Of a DNA stretch of 64,000 nucleotides, positions 27,168 through 35,748 are shown piece by piece; position 1 is the first letter of the stretch; every line of letters starts with the position of its first letter. Source of the DNA: Kangiella profundi (GTDB taxonomy: Bacteria; Pseudomonadota; Gammaproteobacteria; Enterobacterales; Kangiellaceae); contig NZ_CP025120.1 of assembly GCF_002838765.1 (NCBI RefSeq), positions 744,001-808,000 of the forward strand, given 5' to 3'. A program made the translations under genes and the position numbers. Below the pieces are notes generated by a model. It ran no database searches and was not told where the DNA came from. It was given only the letters and a program-made list of their open reading frames with translations.

Positions 27168-30100
27168 ATGCTCATATTACGCGGTAACCCTGCCTTTTCT
27201 AATTTTCAAAAAGCACATTTACTCAAAGAAGCGTCATCTATCAGTTCGCAAGTTATTGATATTTATGGTGAATACGTACACTACGTGGATACCAACAGCG
27301 AGTTGGCTGATGAAGAATTGAAGATTCTTGAACGATTATTGGAATACGGCCCAAGCCGACCAGCCAGTGAGCATACTGGGCAGCGCTTGATTGTGGTACC
27401 ACGCCCAGGAACCATTTCGCCATGGTCTTCGAAAGCAACCAACATCGCGCAAAACTGTAGTCTGGACAAAGTTGAGCGTATCGAGCGTGCAGTTGCGGTC
27501 TATTTCAAGACTAAAGATGGCGCTGAATTGGATGCTGATGTGGTTGCTCAACTAAAGCCACTTATTCATGACCGCATGACTCAGTCGGTATTCACTGAGC
27601 ACAGTCAGGCGGAAGTTTTATTTGAACAGCACCAGCCGAAACCTTTGGCTCATGTCGATATTTTAGGTGGTGGCCGTAATGCACTGGTCAAAGCCAACAC
27701 TGACATTGGTCTGGCTCTGGCGGAAGACGAAATTGATTATCTGGTAGAGAGTTTTACTAAATTGGGTCGTAATCCATCGGACGTTGAGCTGATGATGTTC
27801 GCCCAGGCAAACTCTGAGCACTGTCGCCACAAGATTTTTAATGCATCTTGGACTATTGATGGCATTGAGAAAGAGATGTCATTGTTCAAGATGATCAAAA
27901 ACACCTATCAGGTTAACTCTGAAGGTGTGCTGTCAGCTTATAAAGATAATGCTGCCGTATTTGAAGGCTTTACCGCGCATCGTTTCTTCGCCAACGCGGA
28001 AACCAATGAATACCAATATCACTTAGAGCCTGTTCACGTACTGTGTAAGGTCGAAACCCATAACCACCCAACCTGTATTTCGCCATACCCAGGTGCTTCT
28101 ACTGGCTCTGGCGGTGAAATTCGTGATGAAGGCGCAACCGGTATTGGTGGCAAACCAAAAGTTGGCTTGACTGGCTTTACTGTTTCAAACCTTAAACTAC
28201 CCGGTTATATCCAGCCTTGGGAAACGGATTACGGTAAGCCTGAGCGTATCGTTACTGCATTGGATATTATGCTTGAAGGCCCGATTGGTGGCGCCAGCTT
28301 CAATAACGAGTTTGGTCGTCCGGCAGTGAACGGTTATTTCCGTACTTTCGAAGAAGAATTCGACTTTGAGTACGGAAAGGAAGTACGCGGTTACCACAAG
28401 CCAATTATGATTGCAGGCGGTATGGGTAACATCCGTGAGCAGCATGTTGAGAAAAAAGAAATTAAGCCAGGTTACAAAGTGATTGTACTGGGTGGTCCAG
28501 CGATGTTGATTGGTCTTGGCGGTGGTGCTGCATCATCGATGGCCTCCGGTTCCAGTCAGGAAGATTTAGATTTTGCTTCGGTACAGCGTGACAATCCTGA
28601 AATGGAGCGTCGTTGTCAGGAAGTGATAGACCGTTGCTGGGCAATGGGTGAGAAAAACCCAATCGAATTTATTCATGACGTTGGCGCGGGCGGCTTGTCG
28701 AACGCGATTCCAGAATTAGTACATGATGGCGAGCGCGGCGGTAAGTTCGAATTACGCCGTGTGCCAAATGCTGAAAAAGGCATGGCGCCTGTTGAAATCT
28801 GGTGTAACGAAGCACAGGAACGTTATGTCTTAGCGGTATCTCCTGACAACCTTTCAAAGTTCGAAGAAATCTGTGGTCGTGAGCGTTGCCCATTTGCAGT
28901 GGTTGGCGAAGCGACAGAAGAACTACACCTTGAGCTAAACGATCAACACTTTGATAACAAACCTGTGGATTTACCAATGGATATTCTATTCGGTAAGCCA
29001 CCAAAGATGCATCGTGAAGCGACTACGTTGGCAGCACCGTCAACAGCACTTCCTCAAGTTGATGACATCAATGAAGCCGTTGACCGTATTCTGGCGCTAC
29101 CAGCGGTTGCGGATAAAACTTTCCTGATTACGATTGGCGACCGTACCGTTGGTGGTATGGTGTCGCGCGATCAGATGGTTGGCCCATGGCAGGTTCCAGT
29201 GGCTGACTGTGCGGTAACTACATCAACTCATAACAGCTACACTGGCGAAGCCATGGCGATGGGTGAACGTACTCCTGCAGCATTGCTTGATAGTGCGGCT
29301 TCTGCGCGTATGGCAGTTGGTGAAGCGGTTACCAATATTGCTGCTGCAAAGATTGATGACATTAAAAAGATTCGCCTTTCGGCAAACTGGATGGCCGCTG
29401 CCGGCGCTCCGGGCGAAGATGTGAATCTTTATAAAGCTGTTGAAGCAGTTGGCATGCAGTTATGTCCAGAGCTTGGTATCACTATCCCAGTTGGTAAAGA
29501 CTCAATGTCTATGAAAACCGTTTGGGAAGACAATGGCGAACAAAAGAGTGTTACTGCACCTCTTTCATTGATTATCACCGCATTTGCACCGGTAACTGAT
29601 GTACGTAAGAGTTTGACGCCTCAGTTGCGCACAGATAAAGACGGCGCTCCATTAGAGACTGAACTATTACTGTTAGATCTTGGTCGCGGCAAAAACCGCC
29701 TTGGTGCAACAGCCTTCACTCAGGTCTATAAATTACTTGGTACAGAGCCAGCCAACGTTGACTCAAGTGATGATCTTCGCAACTTCTTTAACGCCGTTCA
29801 GGCGCTGAATCACAACGATCTAGTTCATGCCTACCACGATCGTTCAGATGGTGGTTTATTAGCAACCTTGGTTGAAATGGGCTTTGCCGGAAACTGTGGT
29901 GTAAGCGTGGATTTGTCAGAGCTTAATGGCACAGCAGAAGAGATTCTGTTTAACGAAGAACTGGGCGCCGTGTTGCAGGTTCCTGCTGATAAACGCGATC
30001 AGGTTGAAGCTATTCTGGCAGAGTATCAGGTCAATGAATTTGCACACTTCATTGGTGAGCCAGCAGAAACTAAAACATTCAGCGTCACCAAAGACGGTAA

Positions 30101-31076
30101 CGACGTTATTTCGCGTGACATGAAAGACTTGCGTGCCATCTGGTCAGAACTGACCTACCGCATGCAGGCAATGCGCGATAACCCAGAATGCGCGCAACAG
30201 GAATACGACAGCAAGCTTGATCTGGATAACCCAGGTATCAAACCTGTAGCAACTTATAACGTTGATGAAAACATCGCTAAGCCTCTTATCTCATCTGGCG
30301 CACGCCCACGTGTTGCAGTGTTAAGAGAGCAGGGTGTAAACAGCCAGCTAGAAATGGCGGCTGCGTTCACCAAGGCAGGATTCGAGTGTATCGACGTTCA
30401 CATGAGCGACATCCTGTCAGGACGTGTGAGCTTACAAGATTTCACCGGCGCAGTTGCATGTGGTGGTTTCTCATACGGTGACGTACTGGGTGCAGGTGAA
30501 GGCTGGGCAAAATCGATTCTCTTCAACTCACGCGCGCGTGATGAATTCGAAGCCTTCTTCAATCGTCCTGATACCTTCAGCTTAGGTATCTGTAACGGTT
30601 GTCAGATGATGTCAAACCTCAAGGAATTGATCCCTGGCGCAGATCATTGGCCACACTTCGTGCGCAACCAGTCAGCACAATTCGAAGCGCGTTTCGCTAT
30701 GGTTGAAGTGGCAAAATCACCATCACTATTCATGACCGGCATGGAAGGCTCGCGCCTACCAATCGCTGTCTCACATGGTGAAGGCCGTGCAGAATTCAAA
30801 TCTGAAGAACTGGCAAAACAAGTCAACGAGTCAGGTTTAATCACCGCACGTTACATCAACAACTACGGCGATATTGCAGACACTTATCCAGCCAATCCAA
30901 ATGGCTCACCATTCGGTATCACCGGCCTCACTACAACTGACGGTCGAGTCACTATCATGATGCCTCATCCAGAGCGCGTAGCGCGTACGGTGCAGAATTC
31001 ATGGAGACCGGATGAGTGGAGAGAGGATGGGGCTTGGCAGAGGATGTTCTATAACGCCCGTCTTTCAATCGGTTAA
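27168..31076 (+). CDS. purL: Phosphoribosylformylglycinamidine synthase
   Basis: Large single-chain FGAM synthase, step four of purine synthesis, using ATP and glutamine. At 1302 aa it is the proteobacterial long form (1295 aa in E. coli). Seen in order: an N-terminal PurS-like part, two AIR-synthase-type halves ([34 protein letters not shown]), and a C-terminal glutaminase with nucleophile Cys1142 in GICNGCQMM and PHPERV near the end. ATG 27168 begins [14 protein letters not shown], as in the family. Divergent from mltF. No ordinary terminator follows; a structured repeat begins 21 bases after the stop. Confidence 0.98.
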   Translation: MLILRGNPAFSNFQKAHLLKEASSISSQVIDIYGEYVHYVDTNSELADEELKILERLLEYGPSRPASEHTGQRLIVVPRPGTISPWSSKATNIAQNCSLDKVERIERAVAVYFKTKDGAELDADVVAQLKPLIHDRMTQSVFTEHSQAEVLFEQHQPKPLAHVDILGGGRNALVKANTDIGLALAEDEIDYLVESFTKLGRNPSDVELMMFAQANSEHCRHKIFNASWTIDGIEKEMSLFKMIKNTYQVNSEGVLSAYKDNAAVFEGFTAHRFFANAETNEYQYHLEPVHVLCKVETHNHPTCISPYPGASTGSGGEIRDEGATGIGGKPKVGLTGFTVSNLKLPGYIQPWETDYGKPERIVTALDIMLEGPIGGASFNNEFGRPAVNGYFRTFEEEFDFEYGKEVRGYHKPIMIAGGMGNIREQHVEKKEIKPGYKVIVLGGPAMLIGLGGGAASSMASGSSQEDLDFASVQRDNPEMERRCQEVIDRCWAMGEKNPIEFIHDVGAGGLSNAIPELVHDGERGGKFELRRVPNAEKGMAPVEIWCNEAQERYVLAVSPDNLSKFEEICGRERCPFAVVGEATEELHLELNDQHFDNKPVDLPMDILFGKPPKMHREATTLAAPSTALPQVDDINEAVDRILALPAVADKTFLITIGDRTVGGMVSRDQMVGPWQVPVADCAVTTSTHNSYTGEAMAMGERTPAALLDSAASARMAVGEAVTNIAAAKIDDIKKIRLSANWMAAAGAPGEDVNLYKAVEAVGMQLCPELGITIPVGKDSMSMKTVWEDNGEQKSVTAPLSLIITAFAPVTDVRKSLTPQLRTDKDGAPLETELLLLDLGRGKNRLGATAFTQVYKLLGTEPANVDSSDDLRNFFNAVQALNHNDLVHAYHDRSDGGLLATLVEMGFAGNCGVSVDLSELNGTAEEILFNEELGAVLQVPADKRDQVEAILAEYQVNEFAHFIGEPAETKTFSVTKDGNDVISRDMKDLRAIWSELTYRMQAMRDNPECAQQEYDSKLDLDNPGIKPVATYNVDENIAKPLISSGARPRVAVLREQGVNSQLEMAAAFTKAGFECIDVHMSDILSGRVSLQDFTGAVACGGFSYGDVLGAGEGWAKSILFNSRARDEFEAFFNRPDTFSLGICNGCQMMSNLKELIPGADHWPHFVRNQSAQFEARFAMVEVAKSPSLFMTGMEGSRLPIAVSHGEGRAEFKSEELAKQVNESGLITARYINNYGDIADTYPANPNGSPFGITGLTTTDGRVTIMMPHPERVARTVQNSWRPDEWREDGAWQRMFYNARLSIG

Positions 31077-31096
31077 AACTATCTTTTTTGCCTAAC

Positions 31097-31170
31097 ACTG
31101 CGTTACGAAGCTTTTTATCTTGCTCATGGACAACTAGTCCACTCCGCGAGCTAAAAAGCTTCAAGCCTTG
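31097..31170. repeat. Structured intergenic repeat, copy A
   Basis: Conserved block ACTGCGTTA (31097-31105) leads to outer stem GAAGCTTTTT (31107-31116) paired with AAAAAGCTTC (31153-31162). Inside are GCTC/GAGC (31122-31125 and 31148-31151) and an inner hairpin TGGAC-AACTA-GTCCA (31127-31141), flanked by CTCA before and CTCCGC after. CCTTG (31166-31170) closes the element. It starts 21 bases after the purL stop. A separate palindrome CCGCCAT-GA-ATGGCGG follows at 31179-31194. Sequence blocks are shared with copies at 46551, 63785 and 63920 while the stems differ. Confidence 0.85.
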
Positions 31171-31217
31171 TTTTACGACCGCCATGAATGGCGGGAATGT
31201 AGTAAGTCTATTTAGGA

Positions 31218-31541
31218 TCAACCTGCTAGCAACCTGTAAATTCCGATAACTGATGCTACAAAGGAGTAGCCAGATACAGCTACTGCAACCGTAGCCACTA
31301 CTAGAAAGCTAAAAAATCGCAAAGGCGATCCTTTTGAGATTTTATCCTTTAGCTTGTAAAGACTCCTAATTGCAATTACAGAAAGAACAAACAAAGAAGC
31401 TAATAAAAGCACGATTACTTCTTTGAAATATCCATTAATTATCGCAACAATGACCATAAAGGGGGCCAAGGTCGCGGAAATCGCGAATATTGTGTTAGCA
31501 AGTCCTTTTAATAATTTAGACGTGTTTGTTTTGGAATTCAT
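31218..31541 (-). CDS. Small membrane protein of unknown function
   Basis: A 107 aa protein I do not recognise. It has three or so hydrophobic segments (about residues 17-35, 40-58 and 75-103) with a short positive loop (KLKDKISKG) between the second and third, so it is probably an inner-membrane protein. No clear ribosome binding site precedes the start. It is the last of several minus-strand small genes between purL and gshA and looks like accessory DNA. Confidence 0.55.
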   Translation of the reverse strand: MNSKTNTSKLLKGLANTIFAISATLAPFMVIVAIINGYFKEVIVLLLASLFVLSVIAIRSLYKLKDKISKGSPLRFFSFLVVATVAVAVSGYSFVASVIGIYRLLAG

Positions 31542-31603
31542 AAGTTCATTGGTGGGAGAGTAAAGTCTTAGTTAATGTGTGCTGAGTTAAATTATTAAAC
31601 TAT

Positions 31604-31765
31604 TTACCAAAATACTTTGATGAGTTTTCCATATTCAAACTCAAACTTAACAGTAGTGCCCCAAAACAGATAGTTTCCTTCTTCCGAGACGATTTTGGGG
31701 TTATTAATTGCCTTTGGTTGATTTTTAAGAAACTGTAAGAGCTCTTCTTTTGATTTTCCCTGTTT
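31604..31765 (-). pseudogene. Remnant of a small gene, C-terminal part only
   Basis: This 53-codon frame reads like real protein (KEELLQFLKNQPKAINN, then EEGNYLFWGTTVKFEFEYGK, ending LIKVFW) but has a stop at once upstream and no start codon. It is therefore the tail of a gene that lost its beginning. The preceding 190 aa ORF ends five bases before it in another frame and could be a neighbour or a former fusion partner. The family is not recognised; length and position suggest an immunity or small soluble protein, which is speculation. Confidence 0.5.
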
Positions 31766-31770
31766 TTAAT

Positions 31771-32343
31771 TTACCCTGAATGTCCAATTTTCTTAACACA
31801 GAAACTAACATGATTAAGTGGTATGACTATTTGTTGATAGTCGCCAGCATGAGCATCTTCTTCAGTTAACAGGATATGGTCGAAGGGTGGGGATATATCG
31901 TACCATCCTCCGTCAATAGAAACGAAAGAATCAAAATCAAATTGTGTTAAATCTACTTCAGTTTCAGATAGCAAATCTATAACCGCAGATTTAGCAACAC
32001 ATATTAGCTTATGAGTTGGCTCCGCATTATGAAAAAACACTCTACTATGTCCAGCTGCCTCATAATCACTACCTGAGCCATAAATCACAAGTGATTCATT
32101 AGGTGAGCACACGACCCTTTCAACTAAAAGCTCCCAATTCGCTTGCGCCCAATCATAGAAATACTCTTCAAACGAAACTAAAAAAAACTTATCTTTCTCG
32201 ACTTTTAATTTATATATTTCATAGGATTTGGTAATCATTTGATAGTTGACGTTTAGAAAATCAATGAAATTATTAATAGCTGAATTTAAACGCGCAATGT
32301 TCATATTGATAAATCCATAAGTAAAATTAAGAATTAAAGCCAC
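31771..32343 (-). CDS. Hypothetical protein, possibly immunity-like
   Basis: A 190 aa soluble protein of unknown family. It is rich in aromatic and acidic residues (SFEEYFYDWAQANWELLVE, DFDSFVSIDGGWYDISPPF) with no signal peptide or membrane segment. The likely start may be internal, at the Met of MNIARLNSAINNF (codon 14), because the first residues are unlike the rest. Such acidic, aromatic small proteins in AT-rich clusters are often immunity proteins of polymorphic toxin systems, but no toxin is visible nearby. A gene remnant follows directly. Confidence 0.55.
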   Translation of the reverse strand: MALILNFTYGFINMNIARLNSAINNFIDFLNVNYQMITKSYEIYKLKVEKDKFFLVSFEEYFYDWAQANWELLVERVVCSPNESLVIYGSGSDYEAAGHSRVFFHNAEPTHKLICVAKSAVIDLLSETEVDLTQFDFDSFVSIDGGWYDISPPFDHILLTEEDAHAGDYQQIVIPLNHVSFCVKKIGHSG

Positions 32344-32415
32344 ATTGAATGTGGATTTCTTGGTGATGTAGCAATATAAAAAATATTAAATACTGAGTTC
32401 ATCACTTGTGATTAA

Positions 32416-32778
32416 TTATTTCTCTAACCATTCAACCGACTTTACAAACCATGTTGTTGGAATAAAGCGAACTCTAAATTTTTTTCGTATTTTCTTATTG
32501 TCTTGCAGGCAAATAAGGGCGAAATGGTTTTTATGCATCTCTACTTTTTTTAACTCAACATTTTGCTCTTTACACCAACTTTGTCCGACAAGGTTGATTG
32601 ATCGCTGTGTTAATTTGAAGTCGATAATGGAGTAAATGATGATAGGTAACACTAGAGCGCTAATACCGCCAACGATGTTTATTATTAATCTGGTTTCATT
32701 ACTAAATTCAAAAGAGGTCACTAGTTTAATTAAAAGGAACATTAAGCCATATAAGGCTGCAATTATAAGAGGGGCCAT
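32416..32778 (-). CDS. Hypothetical membrane protein
   Basis: A 120 aa protein with two N-terminal membrane segments (about residues 3-20 and 30-50). A basic soluble part with Trp and Cys (GQSWCKEQNVELKKVEMHK, KKFRVRFIPTTWFVKSVEWL) is probably cytoplasmic. No family is recognised. It lies in the AT-rich run of minus-strand small genes between purL and gshA, 72 bases upstream of the 190 aa ORF. Confidence 0.5.
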   Translation of the reverse strand: MAPLIIAALYGLMFLLIKLVTSFEFSNETRLIINIVGGISALVLPIIIYSIIDFKLTQRSINLVGQSWCKEQNVELKKVEMHKNHFALICLQDNKKIRKKFRVRFIPTTWFVKSVEWLEK

Positions 32779-32836
32779 TTCTATACTTTTATGAAATTAT
32801 TAGAGTATTTAAATACCTTGTATGGGTAACGGTACT

Positions 32837-33166
32837 CTATAATCCGGCCAATAACCCGGCCACTAACGCTGTCAGTAATACCATCAATACCACTTGCACG
32901 ATTGCTATCAGTACGGCTTTTAAAAAGGTTGTACCTAACACTAGCATGTAGGCGAGGGCGGCTACTGGAACGGTGACAATCCAGCCATAGGTTTGATCCA
33001 ATCCTGGAAACACTTGATTAAAGCCGTATTGGAACAATGCGGATACGATCAGGGCGAATAGGCAGGCGAAGAAGCCTGTGTTTTTGGCGCCGATAAATTT
33101 TGCTGCGAACTTTAGTGGTAGGACTAACAGTAGTACGACGATGAGTAAGCTAATTAAAGTGTCCAT
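32837..33166 (-). CDS. Small hydrophobic membrane protein
   Basis: A 109 aa, almost entirely hydrophobic protein with about four membrane helices and no polar domain (start MDTLISLLIVVLLLVLPLKF). The sequence is less AT-rich than the neighbours on its left, so it may belong to the core genome rather than to the accessory cluster. AAGGAAT lies a few bases before the start on the minus strand. Function unknown. Confidence 0.6.
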   Translation of the reverse strand: MDTLISLLIVVLLLVLPLKFAAKFIGAKNTGFFACLFALIVSALFQYGFNQVFPGLDQTYGWIVTVPVAALAYMLVLGTTFLKAVLIAIVQVVLMVLLTALVAGLLAGL

Positions 33167-33215
33167 TAGAGATTCCTTGTTGTTATATATTGAAGATTGT
33201 TCGTATGCTTAAAAC

Positions 33216-33974
33216 TTACTGAGGGAAGTTTATATCGGCAATACCTTCAAATTTGGGTTTTGCAAAATAGTATCCTTGGAAAAGCTCAATGCCAAATTCT
33301 TTGAGTGTGGCCCATTCTTCGTGGGTTTCAATGCCTTCGGCAATAACTTCAGACCCCAGGTCTTTGCAGACGGTTAAAATACCTTTAACTATGGCTTGTT
33401 TGCTTTTATGGCTGTCGATATTTCTAATTAAGCCCATATCCAATTTAACGATATCGGTTTGGATTTCACTAATGAGGGTTAGACCTGCATAGCCTGATCC
33501 GAAGTCGTCAATTGCTGTTAGAAAACCTCTGGATTTATAGTAAGTAACAATTTTTTTCAGGTGTTCAAGATCATCAACCTTTTCACCTTCTGTTATCTCA
33601 AAAATTATTCTATCTATTGGGAAGTTATATTTTTCCGCTGCGGCTAATGTCGTTCGTAAACATAACTCTGGCTGATAGATGGCATTGGGCATGAAGTTGA
33701 TGCTTAACTTCTGGTTAAAGTTTAGTTTAGAAGCGAGTTCTATGGCTTTTGTTCTGCAGGTTTGATCAAAGGGGTAGAGGTTGTCCGCATTAACATTCTT
33801 GAATACATCATTAGCTGACTCAGCATTGGTGCCTCTTACCAGCGCTTCGTGGGCGAAGACTGTCTGATTGGCGGTGTTGATAATGGGTTGAAAAGCCATT
33901 GAGATATCAAAGCCAAGCGCCTCCTTGTCTTTGCAACGAGAGCATCCGAAATTGTTATCATGGCTTTTACTCAT
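33216..33974 (-). CDS. EAL-domain cyclic-di-GMP phosphodiesterase
   Basis: A 252 aa protein that is nearly only an EAL domain. It has EALVRG near residue 43, INFMPN, FEITEGE, IDDFGSGYAG, VKLDMG, EGIETHEEW and FQGYYFAKP, so all metal and base positions are present and it should hydrolyse cyclic-di-GMP. The first residues (CSRCKDKEA) carry a CxxC that could bind metal or sense redox state. The domain most resembles the EAL part of BluF (YcgF), but no BLUF domain is attached. It is divergent from gshA and single-gene. Confidence 0.88.
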   Translation of the reverse strand: MSKSHDNNFGCSRCKDKEALGFDISMAFQPIINTANQTVFAHEALVRGTNAESANDVFKNVNADNLYPFDQTCRTKAIELASKLNFNQKLSINFMPNAIYQPELCLRTTLAAAEKYNFPIDRIIFEITEGEKVDDLEHLKKIVTYYKSRGFLTAIDDFGSGYAGLTLISEIQTDIVKLDMGLIRNIDSHKSKQAIVKGILTVCKDLGSEVIAEGIETHEEWATLKEFGIELFQGYYFAKPKFEGIADINFPQ

Positions 33975-34136
33975 AGTAGCACCTTATGCGATCTTGCCTT
34001 TGTTTAGTCCAGCTTGAGTTCTGGTTAGGTATTCAAGTGTTTTCCATACTACTGACAAGATTATTTATTGTAAACTTTATAATGACTTAGCCCTGTGGCA
34101 TAGTATTGGCTGCTCAATTCACACTGAATCTATTAT

Positions 34137-35705
34137 ATGCGTGACCCGAAACTGGATCGTGACGCTTTGGCGTTTGTGGAAGGCGAGTTGGCGGAGTGTT
34201 TGACTCGTTTGAATCGTGGCATTGAAAAAGAGAGCTTGCGTGTCACAGAGGATGGATACCTATCAACTAAACCTCATCCCAAGTCCTGGGGTTCTGCCCT
34301 TACTAATGAATTTATTACAACGGACTACTCGGAAGCTCTTCCAGAGCTGATTACCCCGGTTACTAATGACCGCCTTAAGCCACGTCAGTGGTTGCATGAT
34401 ATTCACCAGTTTATCTATCAGCACATGGATGATGAAATTCTATGGATTGGAAGTATGCCATGTATTCTGACTAAGGAAGATGATGTACCTCTGGCTGATT
34501 ACGGTACCTCGAATGTTGGCATGATGAAGCATATCTATCGTCGTGGGCTGGGTTATCGTTATGGTCGATATATGCAGGTTATTGCAGGCGTGCACTATAA
34601 TTTCTCACTTCCTGAGGATTTCTGGCCAAAATACCAACAGTTCAAGCAAAATAGCGGTAATTTAAAAGATTTTATCTCTACGCAGTATTTAGGCTTAATT
34701 CGTAATTATCTGCGTTACTGCTGGTTGCTGCCTTATCTTTATGGTGCATCGCCAGCAATTTGTCGCTCCTTCACCAAAGGCAAGGGTGGTTCACTGCTGG
34801 AAGATCATGGTGATGGCAGTTTGTATGGTAAGTATTCGACCTCTTTGCGCATGAGCGATCTGGGTTACCAAAACAATGCTCAGGCTAAATTTTCAATACG
34901 CCACAATGACTTAGATGAGTATATTGCTGAGTTAGAGCGAGCTATAAGAACTAAAGATGAGTTCTATGAAGAGCTTGGGGTTAAGGTAGATGGTGAATAC
35001 CGGCAGTTGAATGCCAATCTGCTCCAGATTGAGAATGAATACTACGCCAAAATCCGTCCTAAACGGGTTATTAATTCAGGCGAAAGACCGACTCAGGCAC
35101 TGAAAAGAGGCGGGGTTCAGTATGTGGAAGTTCGCTCACTTGACTTGAATCCTTTCGACCCAGTTGGTATAAGTCAGTCACAAATTGACTTTTTGGACGT
35201 CTTTTTGCTCTTCTGCTTGCTTCAGGAGAGCTGCAATCAATCGGATCGTGAGAATGCTGAAAACGACGAAAACTTCCGTCGTGCGGTGTATTACGGCCGA
35301 AAGCCTGACCTGGGACTGTTGAAATTTAATCGAGCAGTACCATTACAAGAGGCTGCATTGGCTATCTTTGAGGAAATGCGCCCAGTTGCAGTATTGCTTG
35401 ATAAGAGTAATCAGACTAAGGCCTATACTCAGGCTTTGGGTGAGGCAATAGAGATGGCAAAAGATCCTGATAAGACGTTGTCGGGTCAATTTCTCAATAA
35501 TATGTTGGCGTATGGGAAGGGTTATTTTGGTTACACCATGGACCTTTCGAAAAAAACGCGTCAGCAATTTCTTTCTGAGCACATCAACCCTGAGGTTGAG
35601 GCTCTGTTCGAGCGTGAAGCGGCTCAGTCGATTGAGAAGCAAAAGCAGATTGAGGAGAGTGACTCCTTAACTTTTGAAGAATATCTCAAGCAATATTTCG
35701 CCTAG
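34137..35705 (+). CDS. gshA: Glutamate-cysteine ligase
   Basis: First enzyme of glutathione synthesis, joining glutamate and cysteine with ATP. The 522 aa length matches the proteobacterial GshA class (518 aa in E. coli). The glutamate-binding start (LNRGIEKESLRV near residue 26) and EALPELITPV, HYNFSLP, YVEVRSLDLNPFDP and FLLFCLLQESC are typical. A TATAAT (34078-34083) lies 54 bases before the start, without a good -35. It is followed after 43 bases by putP. Confidence 0.97.
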   Translation: MRDPKLDRDALAFVEGELAECLTRLNRGIEKESLRVTEDGYLSTKPHPKSWGSALTNEFITTDYSEALPELITPVTNDRLKPRQWLHDIHQFIYQHMDDEILWIGSMPCILTKEDDVPLADYGTSNVGMMKHIYRRGLGYRYGRYMQVIAGVHYNFSLPEDFWPKYQQFKQNSGNLKDFISTQYLGLIRNYLRYCWLLPYLYGASPAICRSFTKGKGGSLLEDHGDGSLYGKYSTSLRMSDLGYQNNAQAKFSIRHNDLDEYIAELERAIRTKDEFYEELGVKVDGEYRQLNANLLQIENEYYAKIRPKRVINSGERPTQALKRGGVQYVEVRSLDLNPFDPVGISQSQIDFLDVFLLFCLLQESCNQSDRENAENDENFRRAVYYGRKPDLGLLKFNRAVPLQEAALAIFEEMRPVAVLLDKSNQTKAYTQALGEAIEMAKDPDKTLSGQFLNNMLAYGKGYFGYTMDLSKKTRQQFLSEHINPEVEALFEREAAQSIEKQKQIEESDSLTFEEYLKQYFA

Positions 35706-35748
35706 GGTAACGAACCCTGGACAAATTAATTTAACCTAGTGAGGTGTT

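Noticed and set aside
31097..31170. Integron attC site
   Set aside because: Lacks the RYYYAAC/GTTRRRY end pairs and no cassettes or integrase are near; also conserved in its loop rather than at its ends.
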